Source: Oscillospiraceae bacterium (GTDB lineage Bacteria > Bacillota > Clostridia > Oscillospirales > Ruminococcaceae). Taken from it: DNA of 59,409 bases. The DNA lies in assembly GCA_012729855.1 (NCBI GenBank), contig JAAYCI010000062.1:1-59409 (forward strand). Direction: 5' to 3'. The notes under the pieces are model-generated. The model was not told where the DNA came from, did no database searches, and saw nothing but the letters and a program-made list of their open reading frames with translations. Of the stretch, positions 8,801-16,644 are shown one piece after another. The position numbers were made by a program, and so were the translations under genes. How positions within the stretch are numbered: position 1 is the first letter of the stretch; each line of letters opens with the position of its first letter.

Positions 8801-10071
8801 TAGACCGTGTGACCATGTATGTGCTGGTGAACGAAAACGCCAGCGGCAAAGCGGTGGGGGATGAAATCATACGTGTCACCGAGGATTTAGACTGTGAGGT
8901 GAGCCCTTCCAGCTCGTCCTCATTGTCCAGCGGCATGAGCCTGCTGGGCGGCAGTGGCGTGGCCATAGACCTGTATGGCACCAACATGGACGACCTGCTG
9001 GCTGGCGCCGAAGAGACCGCCGAGGTGCTGCGCGGGGTAGAGGGCGTTGTGGACGTGGACAACGGCATTGGCGACACCGACCCCGAGCTGCGCTTTGTGG
9101 TGGACAAGCAGAAAGCCATGGCGCACGGGCTGACGGTGGCGCAGGTGTACCAGTATCTCAGCACCGCGCTGGCCACCGAAACCACTGCCACCAACATATC
9201 CTGGGCGGGCAACAACTATGATGTCCTTATCCTTACTGGAAAAGAGGATGTGCTGACGCCCGAATACGTGAAGAACTACAGCTTTACCGTGACCAATAGA
9301 GACGGCGAGGACGAGCTGGTCTATCTGCGGAACATCGCCACCATCGAGGAGACCCAGACCCCCACGGCCATCTCCCGCACCGACCAGCGCCGTACCATCC
9401 AGGTGAGCACCGGCGTGGCCGACGGCTACAACGTAACGCTGGTAACCAGCGCGGCCGAGCAGGCCATGGCCAAAGCCAATCTGCCGGCCGGCGTCACCTA
9501 TGCGTTCGCGGGCGAGAACGAGACCATCATGTCCTCCTTCCGCGACCTTGGGCTGATGCTGCTGCTGGGCGTGCTGCTGGTCTACCTCATCATGGTGGCG
9601 CAGTTCCAGTCGCTCAAATCGCCCTTCATCGTCATGTTCACCATCCCGCTGGCCTTCACCGGGGGCTTTTTGGCCCTGCTCATCACCGGGCTGGAGCTCA
9701 GCGTGGTGGCCCTCATCGGCCTGGTGATGCTGGTGGGCATCATCGTGAACAACGGCATTGTGCTGGTGGATTATATCAACCAGTTGCGCCAGGCGGGCGC
9801 CGAGAAACGCCAGGCCATTGTGGAGGCCGGCGCCACCCGCATGCGGCCCATCCTGATGACCACCATCACCACGGTGATGGGCCTGCTGGTTATGGCCTTT
9901 GCCCGCGGCAGCGGCGGCGAGCTGATGCAGCCGGTGGCTGTGGTGTGCATCGGCGGGCTGGTGTATGCCACGGCGCTCACCCTCTACATGGTGCCCATCA
10001 TGTACGACCTCATGAACCGCAAGAAGTTCCGCGTTATCAACCAGGAGGATTTGGAGATCAGCAATGAGTAG
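5821..10071 (+). CDS. RND-family efflux transporter with long coiled-coil insertion
   Basis: A 1416-residue AcrB/SwrC-type proton-driven exporter. The N-terminus KKPLTIFVAVVIVIVLGIVSF is the first membrane helix. Eleven further helices occur in two clusters, about residues 715-890 and 1235-1400, as expected for an RND permease. A stretch of about 380 residues (roughly 195-575), rich in Gln, Leu, Ala and Glu, interrupts the first extracytoplasmic porter domain and reads as a long coiled coil. Within it a 38-residue unit is tandemly repeated (114-bp DNA period, near 6990 and 7105), marked by VQLAAMGI.GRDPAA. ATG 5821 follows AAGGAGATT; the in-frame ATG 5758 overlaps the promoter side. No membrane-fusion or outer-membrane partner gene is adjacent, in keeping with a monoderm. 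The substrate is unknown; drugs, lipids or peptides are typical. Confidence 0.9.
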   Translation: MAKFSVKKPLTIFVAVVIVIVLGIVSFTRMTPDLLPNMDMPYILVVTPWPGATPEKVEESITRPMEQSMATLEHIQTISSTSSANSSMLVLQFEDSVNMDTIAVDILQRINQLQGGWDEMVQTPTILKMNPSMIPVSIAAVKMDGKDTIDLSTFVDETLMNKLEGIAGVASISATGLVEEEVHIRLDQAKIDAFNKKITAGIDDQFAETETELTDGKAEIEDNLDDLDGKMQQLKDGAAELAKKTAEGEATINEKQMELIQGKLALVEQLQVLETQLATLKDTENQMTELQAQVAKLEETKKQLEEAVPQLQQLKDGMEAAVAGQAQLETAVAGLTTLDEQMGQLLAAQQAFDTQIQAIKDMGLPADQEAQQIAAITTSEAYQQTQAGLAALDVQLAAMGIAGRDPAAVQALLAQTQTQLDEVNAGLAQMDVQLAAMGIEGRDPAAIQVLIDQSQAGLTQVNEGLATIDAMLAQQGMDRSQIDKTVKELASGRKKLVDGINQLNALLDGVESGEVAISDAMQQLSQTKTTTLFEMSNGSAQIAAGSAQLNAALTQVESGLEQLEDAREAAYKQADLDNILTMATLTQILKAENFSMPVGYVSEDGVDWLVSVGEQYTSTEQLTDQMLMDLGIEGVPPLYLRDVADVYVVDNSGSVYAKIDSQDGVLLTFSKQSATATATAEVSDNIAAKFAQLAEEYPGLSFTSLMDQGDYIYTVVNGIMENLLLGALFAILVLFLFLWNLRPTLITLCSIPISVIFAIALMYFSGVTLNIISLSGLAVAVGMLVDNSVVVIENIYRLRALGMNAVKAAISGASQVAAAITSSTLTTVCVFLPIVFVEGITKDLFTDLALTMGFALVASLIVALTLVPAMSSGLLRGAKVREFKRFNRFLGGYQKSVKWALGHRAIVLVLAVVLLGGSVAAVMMRGFSFMPDSDTTELTVTLQMPEGATLDDTRVVSDIAIERIQAIDGVETVGAMTGGTGSIIGLGSGGGGRVDRVTMYVLVNENASGKAVGDEIIRVTEDLDCEVSPSSSSSLSSGMSLLGGSGVAIDLYGTNMDDLLAGAEETAEVLRGVEGVVDVDNGIGDTDPELRFVVDKQKAMAHGLTVAQVYQYLSTALATETTATNISWAGNNYDVLILTGKEDVLTPEYVKNYSFTVTNRDGEDELVYLRNIATIEETQTPTAISRTDQRRTIQVSTGVADGYNVTLVTSAAEQAMAKANLPAGVTYAFAGENETIMSSFRDLGLMLLLGVLLVYLIMVAQFQSLKSPFIVMFTIPLAFTGGFLALLITGLELSVVALIGLVMLVGIIVNNGIVLVDYINQLRQAGAEKRQAIVEAGATRMRPILMTTITTVMGLLVMAFARGSGGELMQPVAVVCIGGLVYATALTLYMVPIMYDLMNRKKFRVINQEDLEISNE

Positions 10072-10143
10072 CCTCCCGATAGAATTTTGACCGCGAAGCC
10101 GGCGCGACCGGGCAGATACAGCCCGGCTTGAAGGGCAATGTTA

Positions 10144-10175
10144 CGGCATTCACGCCGCATCATGCCGCTTTTTGT
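10144..10175 (+). terminator. Probable terminator after RND gene
   Basis: Stem CGGCAT / ATGCCG flanking a 12-nt loop, followed by CTTTTT. A further GC-rich hairpin (CCGGGC / GCCCGG, 10108-10126) lies just before it. Confidence 0.55.
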
Positions 10176-10183
10176 CGGAAAAG

Positions 10184-10213
10184 TTGACGGGCGGGGCGGC
10201 ATGCCTTTACAAT
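10184..10213 (+). promoter_or_regulatory. Candidate promoter of the 192-residue protein gene
   Basis: TTGACG and TACAAT with an 18-bp spacer, about 130 bp upstream of the start at 10346. Confidence 0.55.
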
Positions 10214-10345
10214 AAAAGCAGGAGAGGCAGGCAAGCAGTTTTCATGGGCGCTTCCCGGGATATACTCAGCTGAATGTGCCCGGAAATCAGCCCGACGCGC
10301 CCCTGCCTGGTTGCCCCATTTTGCCGATACAAAGGAGGCCCGTTC

Positions 10346-10924
10346 ATGAAATCCGATGTTTTTAAAGTGAAAGACAACGCCACCTGCCAAACCCTGTTGG
10401 CCGAGGTGGACCGTTTTGGCCGTTTTTGCCGCTTGGATGACGCCGACGTTGGAAAGCTGCAGCTGCTGGCCGAGGAGATGGTGGCCATCATCAGCAAGGA
10501 CCTGCACCGCATGGACTGCGATTTTTGGCTGGAGAACACCGACAACTGCTTCGAGCTGCACCTGCAGGCCAAGGCCCGCATCAGCTTTACGGAAAAAGAC
10601 GAGCTGACCGCCCTGAGCTCCGACGGCAAAAACGCCGCCACCAAGGGTGTGCTGGGCAAAATTGGCGGCATGTTCCAAAGCCTGCTCATCAGCGAGGGGG
10701 AGCTGGGCGAGTACGGCTATATGCCGGAGGCGGGCGCCATTGCCCCCACCGAGGGTCTTTCGCAGCTGTGGTCCATGGCAGACTACCAGAACGGCATCCC
10801 CGAAAACGAGCGCAAAGCCGATTGGGACGGCCTGGAGCGTTCCATTCTGGCCAACATGGCCGACGATGTACGGGTGGGTGTTACCAGCAACACGGTTGAG
10901 ATGACGGTGACCATCCAGTTCTAG
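10346..10924 (+). CDS. Uncharacterised 192-residue protein
   Basis: I do not recognise this protein with confidence. It is acidic and soluble, with no signal peptide or membrane segment. The N-terminal third contains a helix reading KLQLLAEEMVAIIS, which faintly resembles the N-box helix of GHKL/anti-sigma-factor ATPases, and a strand pair CDFWLENTDNCFELHLQAKA. The C-terminal part ends in VGVTSNTVEMTVTIQF, again like the last strand of such a fold. The glycine-rich ATP-lid motifs are not clear, so a degenerate RsbW-like domain is only a suggestion. ATG 10346 has an excellent AAAGGAGG site 7 nt upstream. It is a single-gene unit with its own promoter candidate and a long terminator. Confidence 0.7.
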   Translation: MKSDVFKVKDNATCQTLLAEVDRFGRFCRLDDADVGKLQLLAEEMVAIISKDLHRMDCDFWLENTDNCFELHLQAKARISFTEKDELTALSSDGKNAATKGVLGKIGGMFQSLLISEGELGEYGYMPEAGAIAPTEGLSQLWSMADYQNGIPENERKADWDGLERSILANMADDVRVGVTSNTVEMTVTIQF

Positions 10925-10938
10925 CCACTCAAACACAA

Positions 10939-10988
10939 AAAAAGGAACCTTGGTTTTGCGGCTTTGCCGCTGCGACCTAGGTTCCTTT
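10939..10988. terminator. Bidirectional terminator hairpin
   Basis: A long inverted repeat with outer arms AAAGGAACCT / AGGTTCCTTT and an inner GCGGC / GCCGC hairpin. A- and T-runs on its flanks allow use from both strands. Confidence 0.8.
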
Positions 10989-11114
10989 TGTATCTTCAAG
11001 TTGATCCAATAAAATGGTAATTGTTAATACCGCCCAATATCACAAGAGCGCCAAGTAAGGTGAATATATAAGAATCAAGAATAATACAAATGCGTCAAAG
11101 AGAAAAATAAAATC

Positions 11115-11160
11115 ACAATAGCAAATTATGGAATATATATATTCTGAAATTTGCTATTAC
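11115..11160 (-). terminator. AT-rich hairpin downstream of HAD gene
   Basis: Arms AATAGCAAATT and AATTTGCTATT enclose a second small palindrome GAATATATATATTC. On the minus strand it is followed by a T-rich stretch, so it may end the leftward operon. The flanking 10990-11164 stretch is AT-rich and otherwise empty. Confidence 0.5.
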
Positions 11161-11164
11161 AGAA

Positions 11165-11965
11165 CTAAGCATCATCGCTGAAAAACTGTTTAACCACTTG
11201 TAGCACCCCGTCGGCTTCAACAGAACCGGTTACATAGTTTGCAGCATTTTTCACATGGTCGCGGGCGTTGCCCATAGCCACGCCCATGCCGGCCCGGGCC
11301 AGCATGCCAATGTCGTTTTCGCCGTCGCCCACGGCCACCACCTGCTCCCAACTTAGCCCCAGCTTTTCAAGCAGAACGCCCACGCCCACGGCCTTATCGG
11401 ACGTTTCACTGCAGATGTCATAGGCCCCCTTCTGGGACTCCATCATCTTCAGCCCCGGCCAGGCTGCGCAGTAGCGCAGGGTGTCCTCGCGGGGCATCAG
11501 GCAGAAAGCGCCATAGGGCATGCCATCATTGTGGCGCAGCACGCCCCGGCCATCCAGAATAAAAGATGGCTTTTTTTCGTCTTTTTTTGGTTTTTCCTGC
11601 TGTGGCGTGGGCGGCTTTGCATACAGGTAATAGGCGTCTTCAAACGTAAAATAGAGGTGGTGGCCGCGCGCTTCGGCAAAGTCCACTAACCGCTCCAGGT
11701 GCTGGGCGTCCAGTCGGTCCTCGTGCAGCACCTGGCCATCGCGGCTTACCACATAGGAGCCGTTTGCGCACACCAGGTAGTCGGCCTGCAGCCCTGCCAG
11801 CGCTTTGGGTGTGGAGATAAACGGCCCCCGCCCGGTGGCAATGATGACCAGCACGCCCCGCTCTTTCAGCGCGTGCAGCGCTTGCACACAGGCTTCGGTG
11901 GGGCGGCCGCGTTCATGGAAAATCAAGGTGCCGTCTATGTCCAGTACAATGGCGCGATATTTCAC
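11165..11965 (-). CDS. Cof-type HAD-IIB family phosphatase
   Basis: A 266-residue cytoplasmic haloacid-dehalogenase-type hydrolase of the Cof/YidA class, which dephosphorylates sugar phosphates and other small phosphates. Motif I is DIDGTL (residues 9-14, the two aspartates being the nucleophile and acid). Motif II is the ATGR segment near 43-46. A lysine near 190 (SDKAVGVG) is motif III, and GDGENDIGM near 212-220 is motif IV. The middle cap (about 85-185) is normal in size but contains a Lys/Pro-rich stretch PPTPQQEKPKKDEKK that looks like an inserted linker. It lies 26 bp after the MATE gene on the same strand and is probably the last gene of that transcript. The substrate is unknown. Confidence 0.9.
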   Translation of the reverse strand: MKYRAIVLDIDGTLIFHERGRPTEACVQALHALKERGVLVIIATGRGPFISTPKALAGLQADYLVCANGSYVVSRDGQVLHEDRLDAQHLERLVDFAEARGHHLYFTFEDAYYLYAKPPTPQQEKPKKDEKKPSFILDGRGVLRHNDGMPYGAFCLMPREDTLRYCAAWPGLKMMESQKGAYDICSETSDKAVGVGVLLEKLGLSWEQVVAVGDGENDIGMLARAGMGVAMGNARDHVKNAANYVTGSVEADGVLQVVKQFFSDDA

Positions 11966-11991
11966 GGTTTCACATCCTGTTTTGGGTTTAT

Positions 11992-13470
11992 TCAGGGGAC
12001 GGCCGGCATACCTTCAAGCAGCGGCGAGGCCTGTTTTTGCAGCTTTGTCATAAGGCGCAGTTGGCTTATCACCAAGGTTATTGATACAATAAAAGCCGCG
12101 CTGTCGGCGATGGGCCCGGCGAACATCACGCCGGTAACGCCGAAAAACATGGGTAAGATCAAAATCAGTGGCAGCAGGAAGATGATCTGCCGTGTCATCG
12201 ATACCAATATGCCCAATTTTGCCTTGCCAATAGAGGTGAGGAAGTTGGCGCACACCGGCTGGATGCCATTGATAAAGGTCATAAACGTGTAGGTACGCAG
12301 AAAGGCCGCGCCAAGCTCCAGGTAAAGGGGGTCGCCCGAGCCAAAAAGCCCCATGATATGCTGTGGTATGAACTGGAACAGGCAGAAAAAGATGACAGAA
12401 ATAACACTGGCGGCAATAACGGCCAGTTTCAAGGTATCCTTCACCCGCTGGTAGTTTTTGGCGCCATAGTTGAAGCCCAGAATGGGCTGGCAGCCCTGCG
12501 ACACCCCCACCGTGAAGGCCATGTACAGGATGATGACCTTGGTAATGGCCCCCACACAGGCCAGCGGGATGTCGCTGCCATAGGCCGATTCCGCGCCGTA
12601 GATGCGCAGGGTGTTGTTCATGGTAATCTGCACCAGTGTCATTGCTATTTGATTGAAGAAAGCAGCGATGCCCAGCGAAAAGATCATTTTCACATACTTG
12701 GCCTGCAAACGCAGGTGTTCCCGTTTCAGCGGTACAGACTTGAAGCGTTTCACCATGTAAACCAGCCCGATGGTGCCGCTGAGTATCTGGCCCAGGGTGG
12801 TGGTCCAGGCAACGCCGGCCATGCCAAGGCCAAACACAAACAGGAAAATGGGCGTGAAGATCACCTTGAAGACGGCGCCTGACAGAATAACGAACATAGA
12901 GTAGGTGGGGTTGCCGTCGGCCCGTATCATGTGCATACACACCATGGTTATCACCAGAAACGGGATACCCAGGCTGGTAATGCGGGTATAGGTTTGGGCC
13001 AGGGGCATTACGGTTTCGGTGGCGCCAAACATTGTCAGCATGGGTGTGAGGAAAATCTGGGCTATTGCCGTCAGCCCCAGCCCCAGAATAACCGCCAGGC
13101 TCATGGAATGCCCCGCAATGTAGCTGGCGTCCTCTTTGTCGCCCGCGCCCTGCTTCAGGTTAAAGTTGGACGCGCTGCCTATGCCCAGCAGCACGTTTAC
13201 CGACACACAGATGGTGGACAGTGGAAAGGCCACGTTGGTGGCGGCAATGCCCAGAATACCAACGGCCTGGCCAATAAAAATCTGGTCCAGGATGTTGTAC
13301 AGGGCATTCACCACCAGGCTTACCACCGCTGGAATCGAAAACTTCAAAATCAGCTTGCCAACCTTTTCACTGCCCAGTGGGTTGGCTTTTGTTACGGCCG
13401 CTATGGCCCCCTGGTTGCTCGTAATGGCTCCCCCCTCCACAGTATGACACGATATGCACAATTCCATCAT
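11992..13470 (-). CDS. MATE-family multidrug/metabolite exporter
   Basis: A roughly 480-residue polytopic membrane protein with about 12 hydrophobic segments and the MATE N-terminal pattern LGSEKVGKLILKFSIPAVVS followed by NALYNILDQIFIG. The family exports cationic compounds using sodium or proton gradients. The start is unclear. ATG 13470 gives a 24-residue leader unlike the family, although it sits right after the upstream gene's TGA and could be reached by coupling. GTG 13437 overlaps a GGAGGGGGGAG sequence, and an ATT codon lies 3 nt after that sequence near 13425. I give the longest form. It belongs to the minus-strand group with the alpha/beta hydrolase (1-nt gap) and the HAD phosphatase. 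Confidence 0.88.
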   Translation of the reverse strand: MMELCISCHTVEGGAITSNQGAIAAVTKANPLGSEKVGKLILKFSIPAVVSLVVNALYNILDQIFIGQAVGILGIAATNVAFPLSTICVSVNVLLGIGSASNFNLKQGAGDKEDASYIAGHSMSLAVILGLGLTAIAQIFLTPMLTMFGATETVMPLAQTYTRITSLGIPFLVITMVCMHMIRADGNPTYSMFVILSGAVFKVIFTPIFLFVFGLGMAGVAWTTTLGQILSGTIGLVYMVKRFKSVPLKREHLRLQAKYVKMIFSLGIAAFFNQIAMTLVQITMNNTLRIYGAESAYGSDIPLACVGAITKVIILYMAFTVGVSQGCQPILGFNYGAKNYQRVKDTLKLAVIAASVISVIFFCLFQFIPQHIMGLFGSGDPLYLELGAAFLRTYTFMTFINGIQPVCANFLTSIGKAKLGILVSMTRQIIFLLPLILILPMFFGVTGVMFAGPIADSAAFIVSITLVISQLRLMTKLQKQASPLLEGMPAVP

Positions 13471-13471
13471 A

Positions 13472-14494
13472 TCACATATACAGGCGGATGTACCGGTCGA
13501 TTTCTTTTTTTATTTTTCCCACGGTGTCCATGGGAAAAGCCTGGGCGTGGGTGGCACCGGGTATGGCAATGCGCACCTTGTTCTGGCAGGCGGCTTGCTC
13601 GAACACCGTTTGCAGCATGGCATAGGGAACAAACGTATCGGCCTGCCCATGCACAAAAACCATGGGCAGGGTGGCCTTTTGCAGTTGCTTTACCGCCGAG
13701 GCCTCCCAAAAGCCATAGCCCGCCAGCGCCCGGCACAAAAGGCTGCCCAAGGGGACTATAGGGAAGGGCGGCAGGTGGTAGATGCTCTTCACCTGAAAGG
13801 CAAATTGGTCATGCACGCTGGTGTAGCCGCAGTCCTCCACCATAAACTTCACCCAGGGCGGCAGGGCTTCGCCGGCCAGCATCATCACGGTGGCCCCGCC
13901 CATGGACACCCCATACAGCGCTGCCTGCACGCCCGGCCCCAGCTTTTTTTCCAGCAGGGCCAGCCATTGCAGGCAGTCTTTGCGCTCCAGCCAGCCCATG
14001 CCCAAGTACCTGCCATCGCTTTGGCCATGGCAGCGCATATCTGGCAGTAAGATATTAAAACCATAGTGTTCACGGAAATAAAGTGCGTATTCCGCCATTT
14101 GCAGGGCGTTGCCGCCGTAGCCATGCAGAATCATCATCACACGCTTTTCGCCCGGCGCACCGGGCACAAACACACCATATAAGCGCAGGCCGTCGTAGCT
14201 GGTGATCCACAGGTTCTCACGGCCATGGGCCAGCAGCTTATTACGCAGGCGTTGTTGGCGCGCAAGGCCGGCGGTGGTGCGTTTTTCACCCGGGCCGGGG
14301 GACAGGGTATCGCCGGCCTGCCGCGGCGTTTTACGGAAGATGCCATGCCGCAAAAACACCAGCGTGATGGCCAGCACCACCAGCAAAGCAATGCCCAACC
14401 CGGCCAGCAGCCCCCAGCCGCCCAACAGCCAAAACCCGCCGGCCATCAGCGCCGCGGGCACCAGCATAAACAGGCAGGTGAAGACCACCAGCAT
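13472..14494 (-). CDS. Membrane-anchored alpha/beta hydrolase
   Basis: A 340-residue protein with two N-terminal hydrophobic helices (about residues 3-25 and 27-48) and an alpha/beta-hydrolase domain (about 85-335). The fold shows an oxyanion-type HGYGGN, the nucleophile elbow GVSMGG, a likely catalytic aspartate in HGQADTFVP, and a late histidine in GATHAQAF. Esterase, acyltransferase or peptidase activity is possible; the domain resembles the BAAT/YqkD-like group of Firmicutes. The C_GCAxxG_C_C gene ends 16 bp upstream and the MATE gene follows with a 1-nt gap, so the three are probably co-transcribed. The active site would lie on the side set by the two helices, probably cytoplasmic if both span. 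Confidence 0.87.
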   Translation of the reverse strand: MLVVFTCLFMLVPAALMAGGFWLLGGWGLLAGLGIALLVVLAITLVFLRHGIFRKTPRQAGDTLSPGPGEKRTTAGLARQQRLRNKLLAHGRENLWITSYDGLRLYGVFVPGAPGEKRVMMILHGYGGNALQMAEYALYFREHYGFNILLPDMRCHGQSDGRYLGMGWLERKDCLQWLALLEKKLGPGVQAALYGVSMGGATVMMLAGEALPPWVKFMVEDCGYTSVHDQFAFQVKSIYHLPPFPIVPLGSLLCRALAGYGFWEASAVKQLQKATLPMVFVHGQADTFVPYAMLQTVFEQAACQNKVRIAIPGATHAQAFPMDTVGKIKKEIDRYIRLYM

Positions 14495-14509
14495 TTGTAA
14501 ACCCGCCTT

Positions 14510-14941
14510 TCACTCCTGGTATACGTCTACGCCGCGCGCTTCCAGTATCTGCATGCACTTGGTAAAGGTGCTGGCCACCACGCCCGGGCAGTACTCCAGC
14601 CGTTTTTCGCGCACCGGCTCGCATATCTCGTGGCACACGGTGCTGCCAAATTCATTCTCGAACCACGCCACCAGCTCCTGGATGGGCTCTTTGTATACGT
14701 CGCCGGTGCCGGTTTCGTCGCCGCCCAGCTGCGGGGAAAAGCTGGAGATAAGGCAGGCCGCGCCTGTGAGGGTGCCGCAGTCCTTACCGCACTGTATGCC
14801 GCCGCCCAGCCCGCCCAGGCAGCGTAACAGGAAGGGGTTTTCAATATCGCGCATCTCCATCGAAAGCATCAGCATGGCATGGCTGCAGTGGTACTTTTGC
14901 TCAAACAGTTCCCGTACACGGTCTCGCAGTGCTTCGTTCAT
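14510..14941 (-). CDS. C_GCAxxG_C_C family redox protein
   Basis: A 143-residue protein of the C_GCAxxG_C_C family (also called DVU_1555-like), putative redox or Fe-S proteins without an established reaction. The motif reads GGIQCGKDCGTLTGA, with an upstream cysteine in YHCSHAM and later ones in STVCHEICEP and LEYCPGV. All family cysteines appear present. ATG 14941 was chosen over 14968 because TTGGAGGGAG precedes it and the protein then begins MNEALRDRV. It lies 130 bp after the radical SAM gene and 16 bp before the alpha/beta hydrolase. It is one of several genes here that recur together near molybdenum hydroxylases in other anaerobes, as I recall. Confidence 0.88.
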   Translation of the reverse strand: MNEALRDRVRELFEQKYHCSHAMLMLSMEMRDIENPFLLRCLGGLGGGIQCGKDCGTLTGAACLISSFSPQLGGDETGTGDVYKEPIQELVAWFENEFGSTVCHEICEPVREKRLEYCPGVVASTFTKCMQILEARGVDVYQE

Positions 14942-15070
14942 TTTACTCCCTCCAATAGGTCCATTCATTGTCGCAAAACGCTTTCTCCCGTGTGTGAAAT
15001 TGTCACAAGTTTATGGGCACCGGCTTTTGGCGCGCGCCCGGCACCGGCAAGTCTGTCAAGCGGGATATGG

Positions 15071-16456
15071 CTACCCGATAGCATCGCCCAGGTAGCGCGC
15101 GCACAGCGGGTGGAAGTTTTCACCATCATACACGTGCAGGCTGCACTGGCGCAAGCGTTCCAGGTCGATATTGCCGCGGTCTTGAAAACCCATGCTGGTA
15201 ATGGTGAAGCCGTGGCTGCGCACCTGCTTCAAAAAGCCGTCGAAGCTGCCAAAGTCCACCTCCAGCCCGGGTGTCTCCAGTGCGTCGAAGTCCACCGAGG
15301 CAGTGGCGCGCTCCCAGCGCCGGCCCACAAACCGCCGGCTTTTCTCAGCGGCGGATAGCGGCGAGCTGTAGCTTGCTGAATCATCCGGCAGGGCGGGGGA
15401 GGCGCAGCAGTCGGCGGGGGCGCCTTGCTGGGCGGCGCTGGGGCCGCAGCAGCTGGCCTGGCGCGGCGCGCCCAAAGACTGCAAAGCCCCGTTTACCACC
15501 ACAAAATCACCGTGGAAGCCGCAGGCAGCGTGGTCGCACTGCGAAGGCACCAGCGTGTCCGCCTCCACCATGCCGTCCGTTTGGGCTTCAATGGCCAGCA
15601 GCAGCTCGGGCAGGGTGAAGCGGTCGGCGTCGGGCACCGGGGCCGTATGGGCGCCCAGGTAGCTGATGGGCTGGAAATGCACCCCCCGCACCGCCGGCGA
15701 GGTGGCCACCGCGAACCGCAGGATGGCCCCGATGTCGCCTGCGTTCACGCCCGGCGCGATCATAGGCACCAGCGTGACGCCCAGCCGGTGGCGGTTGCAG
15801 TGGTGGATGGCCAGCTGTTTTTGGCGCAGCAGCGGCTTACCGCGCAGCTTTTCATAAATAGCGTCGCAGGTGCCGTCAAACTGCATGAACACAAAAGAGA
15901 GCCCCGCCTTGGCCAGTGCCTGCACATAGGCATCATCCTCGGCCAGGCGCAGGCCGTTGGTGTTCAGTTGCACAAACCCAAAGCCGGAATCCTTCGCATA
16001 GGCGATGATCTCGGGCAAATCGTCCCGCAGGGTGGGCTCGCCGCCGCTTATCTGCAAAAAGCTGCAGCCCTCGGCCAGCAGGCGGTCTATCCGCTGCTGT
16101 ATTTCATCCAGCGTAGGGTCTTCGCCTGCCAGCCCGCCGGCCAGGCAGTTGGGGCAGCTCAGGTTGCAGCGGTTTGTCACCTCCAGCAGCACGCAGCAGG
16201 TGCTTTGGGTGTGGGCGTCGCACAGGCCGCACCCGTCGGGGCAGGGCAGTTCGGTGCCCGGCGCCATGGGTTTTGCGCCGCCCAGCCAGTCGGCCATGGG
16301 CAGTTTGTCGTTGTGGCGCCATATCACCGCCGAAAAATCCCCGTGCTCGGGGCAGGTTTTTTGCAGGAAGATATCGTTGCCGTCCTGCACATGGCGGGCC
16401 GGCAGCTGGCGCAGGCACACCGGGCAGAGGCTTATGGTTTCGCGTATGGGTGTCAT
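15071..16456 (-). CDS. Tes/TrsS-like radical SAM protein
   Basis: A 461-residue radical S-adenosylmethionine enzyme. The cluster-binding motif CNLSCPNC (C97, C101, C104) is clear, and GGEPTLRDDLPE follows as the usual SAM-contacting GGE strand. Before it lie extra cysteine motifs CPVC (11-14), KTCPEHG (33-39) and CPDGCGLC (72-79). This arrangement is shared with the tetraether-lipid-synthase/MJ0619 group and the family I remember as radical SAM (seleno)protein TrsS. A cysteine-rich stretch near 340-370 (SCCGPS, DCCASP) may bind a further cluster; no in-frame TGA occurs, so this would be a cysteine form. Its ATG overlaps the stop of the 63-residue CxxC protein by 4 nt (ATGA) with GGAGG upstream, indicating translational coupling. 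The reaction is unknown. Confidence 0.88.
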   Translation of the reverse strand: MTPIRETISLCPVCLRQLPARHVQDGNDIFLQKTCPEHGDFSAVIWRHNDKLPMADWLGGAKPMAPGTELPCPDGCGLCDAHTQSTCCVLLEVTNRCNLSCPNCLAGGLAGEDPTLDEIQQRIDRLLAEGCSFLQISGGEPTLRDDLPEIIAYAKDSGFGFVQLNTNGLRLAEDDAYVQALAKAGLSFVFMQFDGTCDAIYEKLRGKPLLRQKQLAIHHCNRHRLGVTLVPMIAPGVNAGDIGAILRFAVATSPAVRGVHFQPISYLGAHTAPVPDADRFTLPELLLAIEAQTDGMVEADTLVPSQCDHAACGFHGDFVVVNGALQSLGAPRQASCCGPSAAQQGAPADCCASPALPDDSASYSSPLSAAEKSRRFVGRRWERATASVDFDALETPGLEVDFGSFDGFLKQVRSHGFTITSMGFQDRGNIDLERLRQCSLHVYDGENFHPLCARYLGDAIG

Positions 16457-16644
16457 TTTTCCTCCAGCTCCAGCTCCACAGAGGCCATTTTGCCCGCCAC
16501 CAGCTCCTCGGGGATGTACACCTGCCCGCACTGGGGGCAACGGGGCAGGTCGTAGTTGAAGGCAAACTTCATGTAGAGGAAATTGGTTTTTTCGGGCACC
16601 ATTTCCTTGTCGCATCGCATGCAAATCAGCTTTTCATCGCTCAT
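16453..16644 (-). CDS. Small CxxC zinc-ribbon-like protein (DVU_1557-like)
   Basis: A 63-residue protein with two cysteine pairs, CMRC (residues 8-11) and CPQC (36-39), followed by GQVYIPEELVAGKMA. I recognise it as the small family annotated, from memory, as DVU_1557 family redox protein; it probably binds zinc or iron. Both ends overlap neighbours by 4 nt: its ATG lies in the stop of the flavin/Fe-S oxidoreductase and its TGA in the start of the radical SAM gene. The three are therefore translated as a coupled unit and should act together. Confidence 0.88.
   Translation of the reverse strand: MSDEKLICMRCDKEMVPEKTNFLYMKFAFNYDLPRCPQCGQVYIPEELVAGKMASVELELEEK

Noticed and set aside
15071..16456. 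Selenocysteine in the radical SAM protein
   Set aside because: Related proteins can be selenoproteins, but this frame has no internal TGA; the cysteine-rich stretch is encoded by ordinary cysteine codons.
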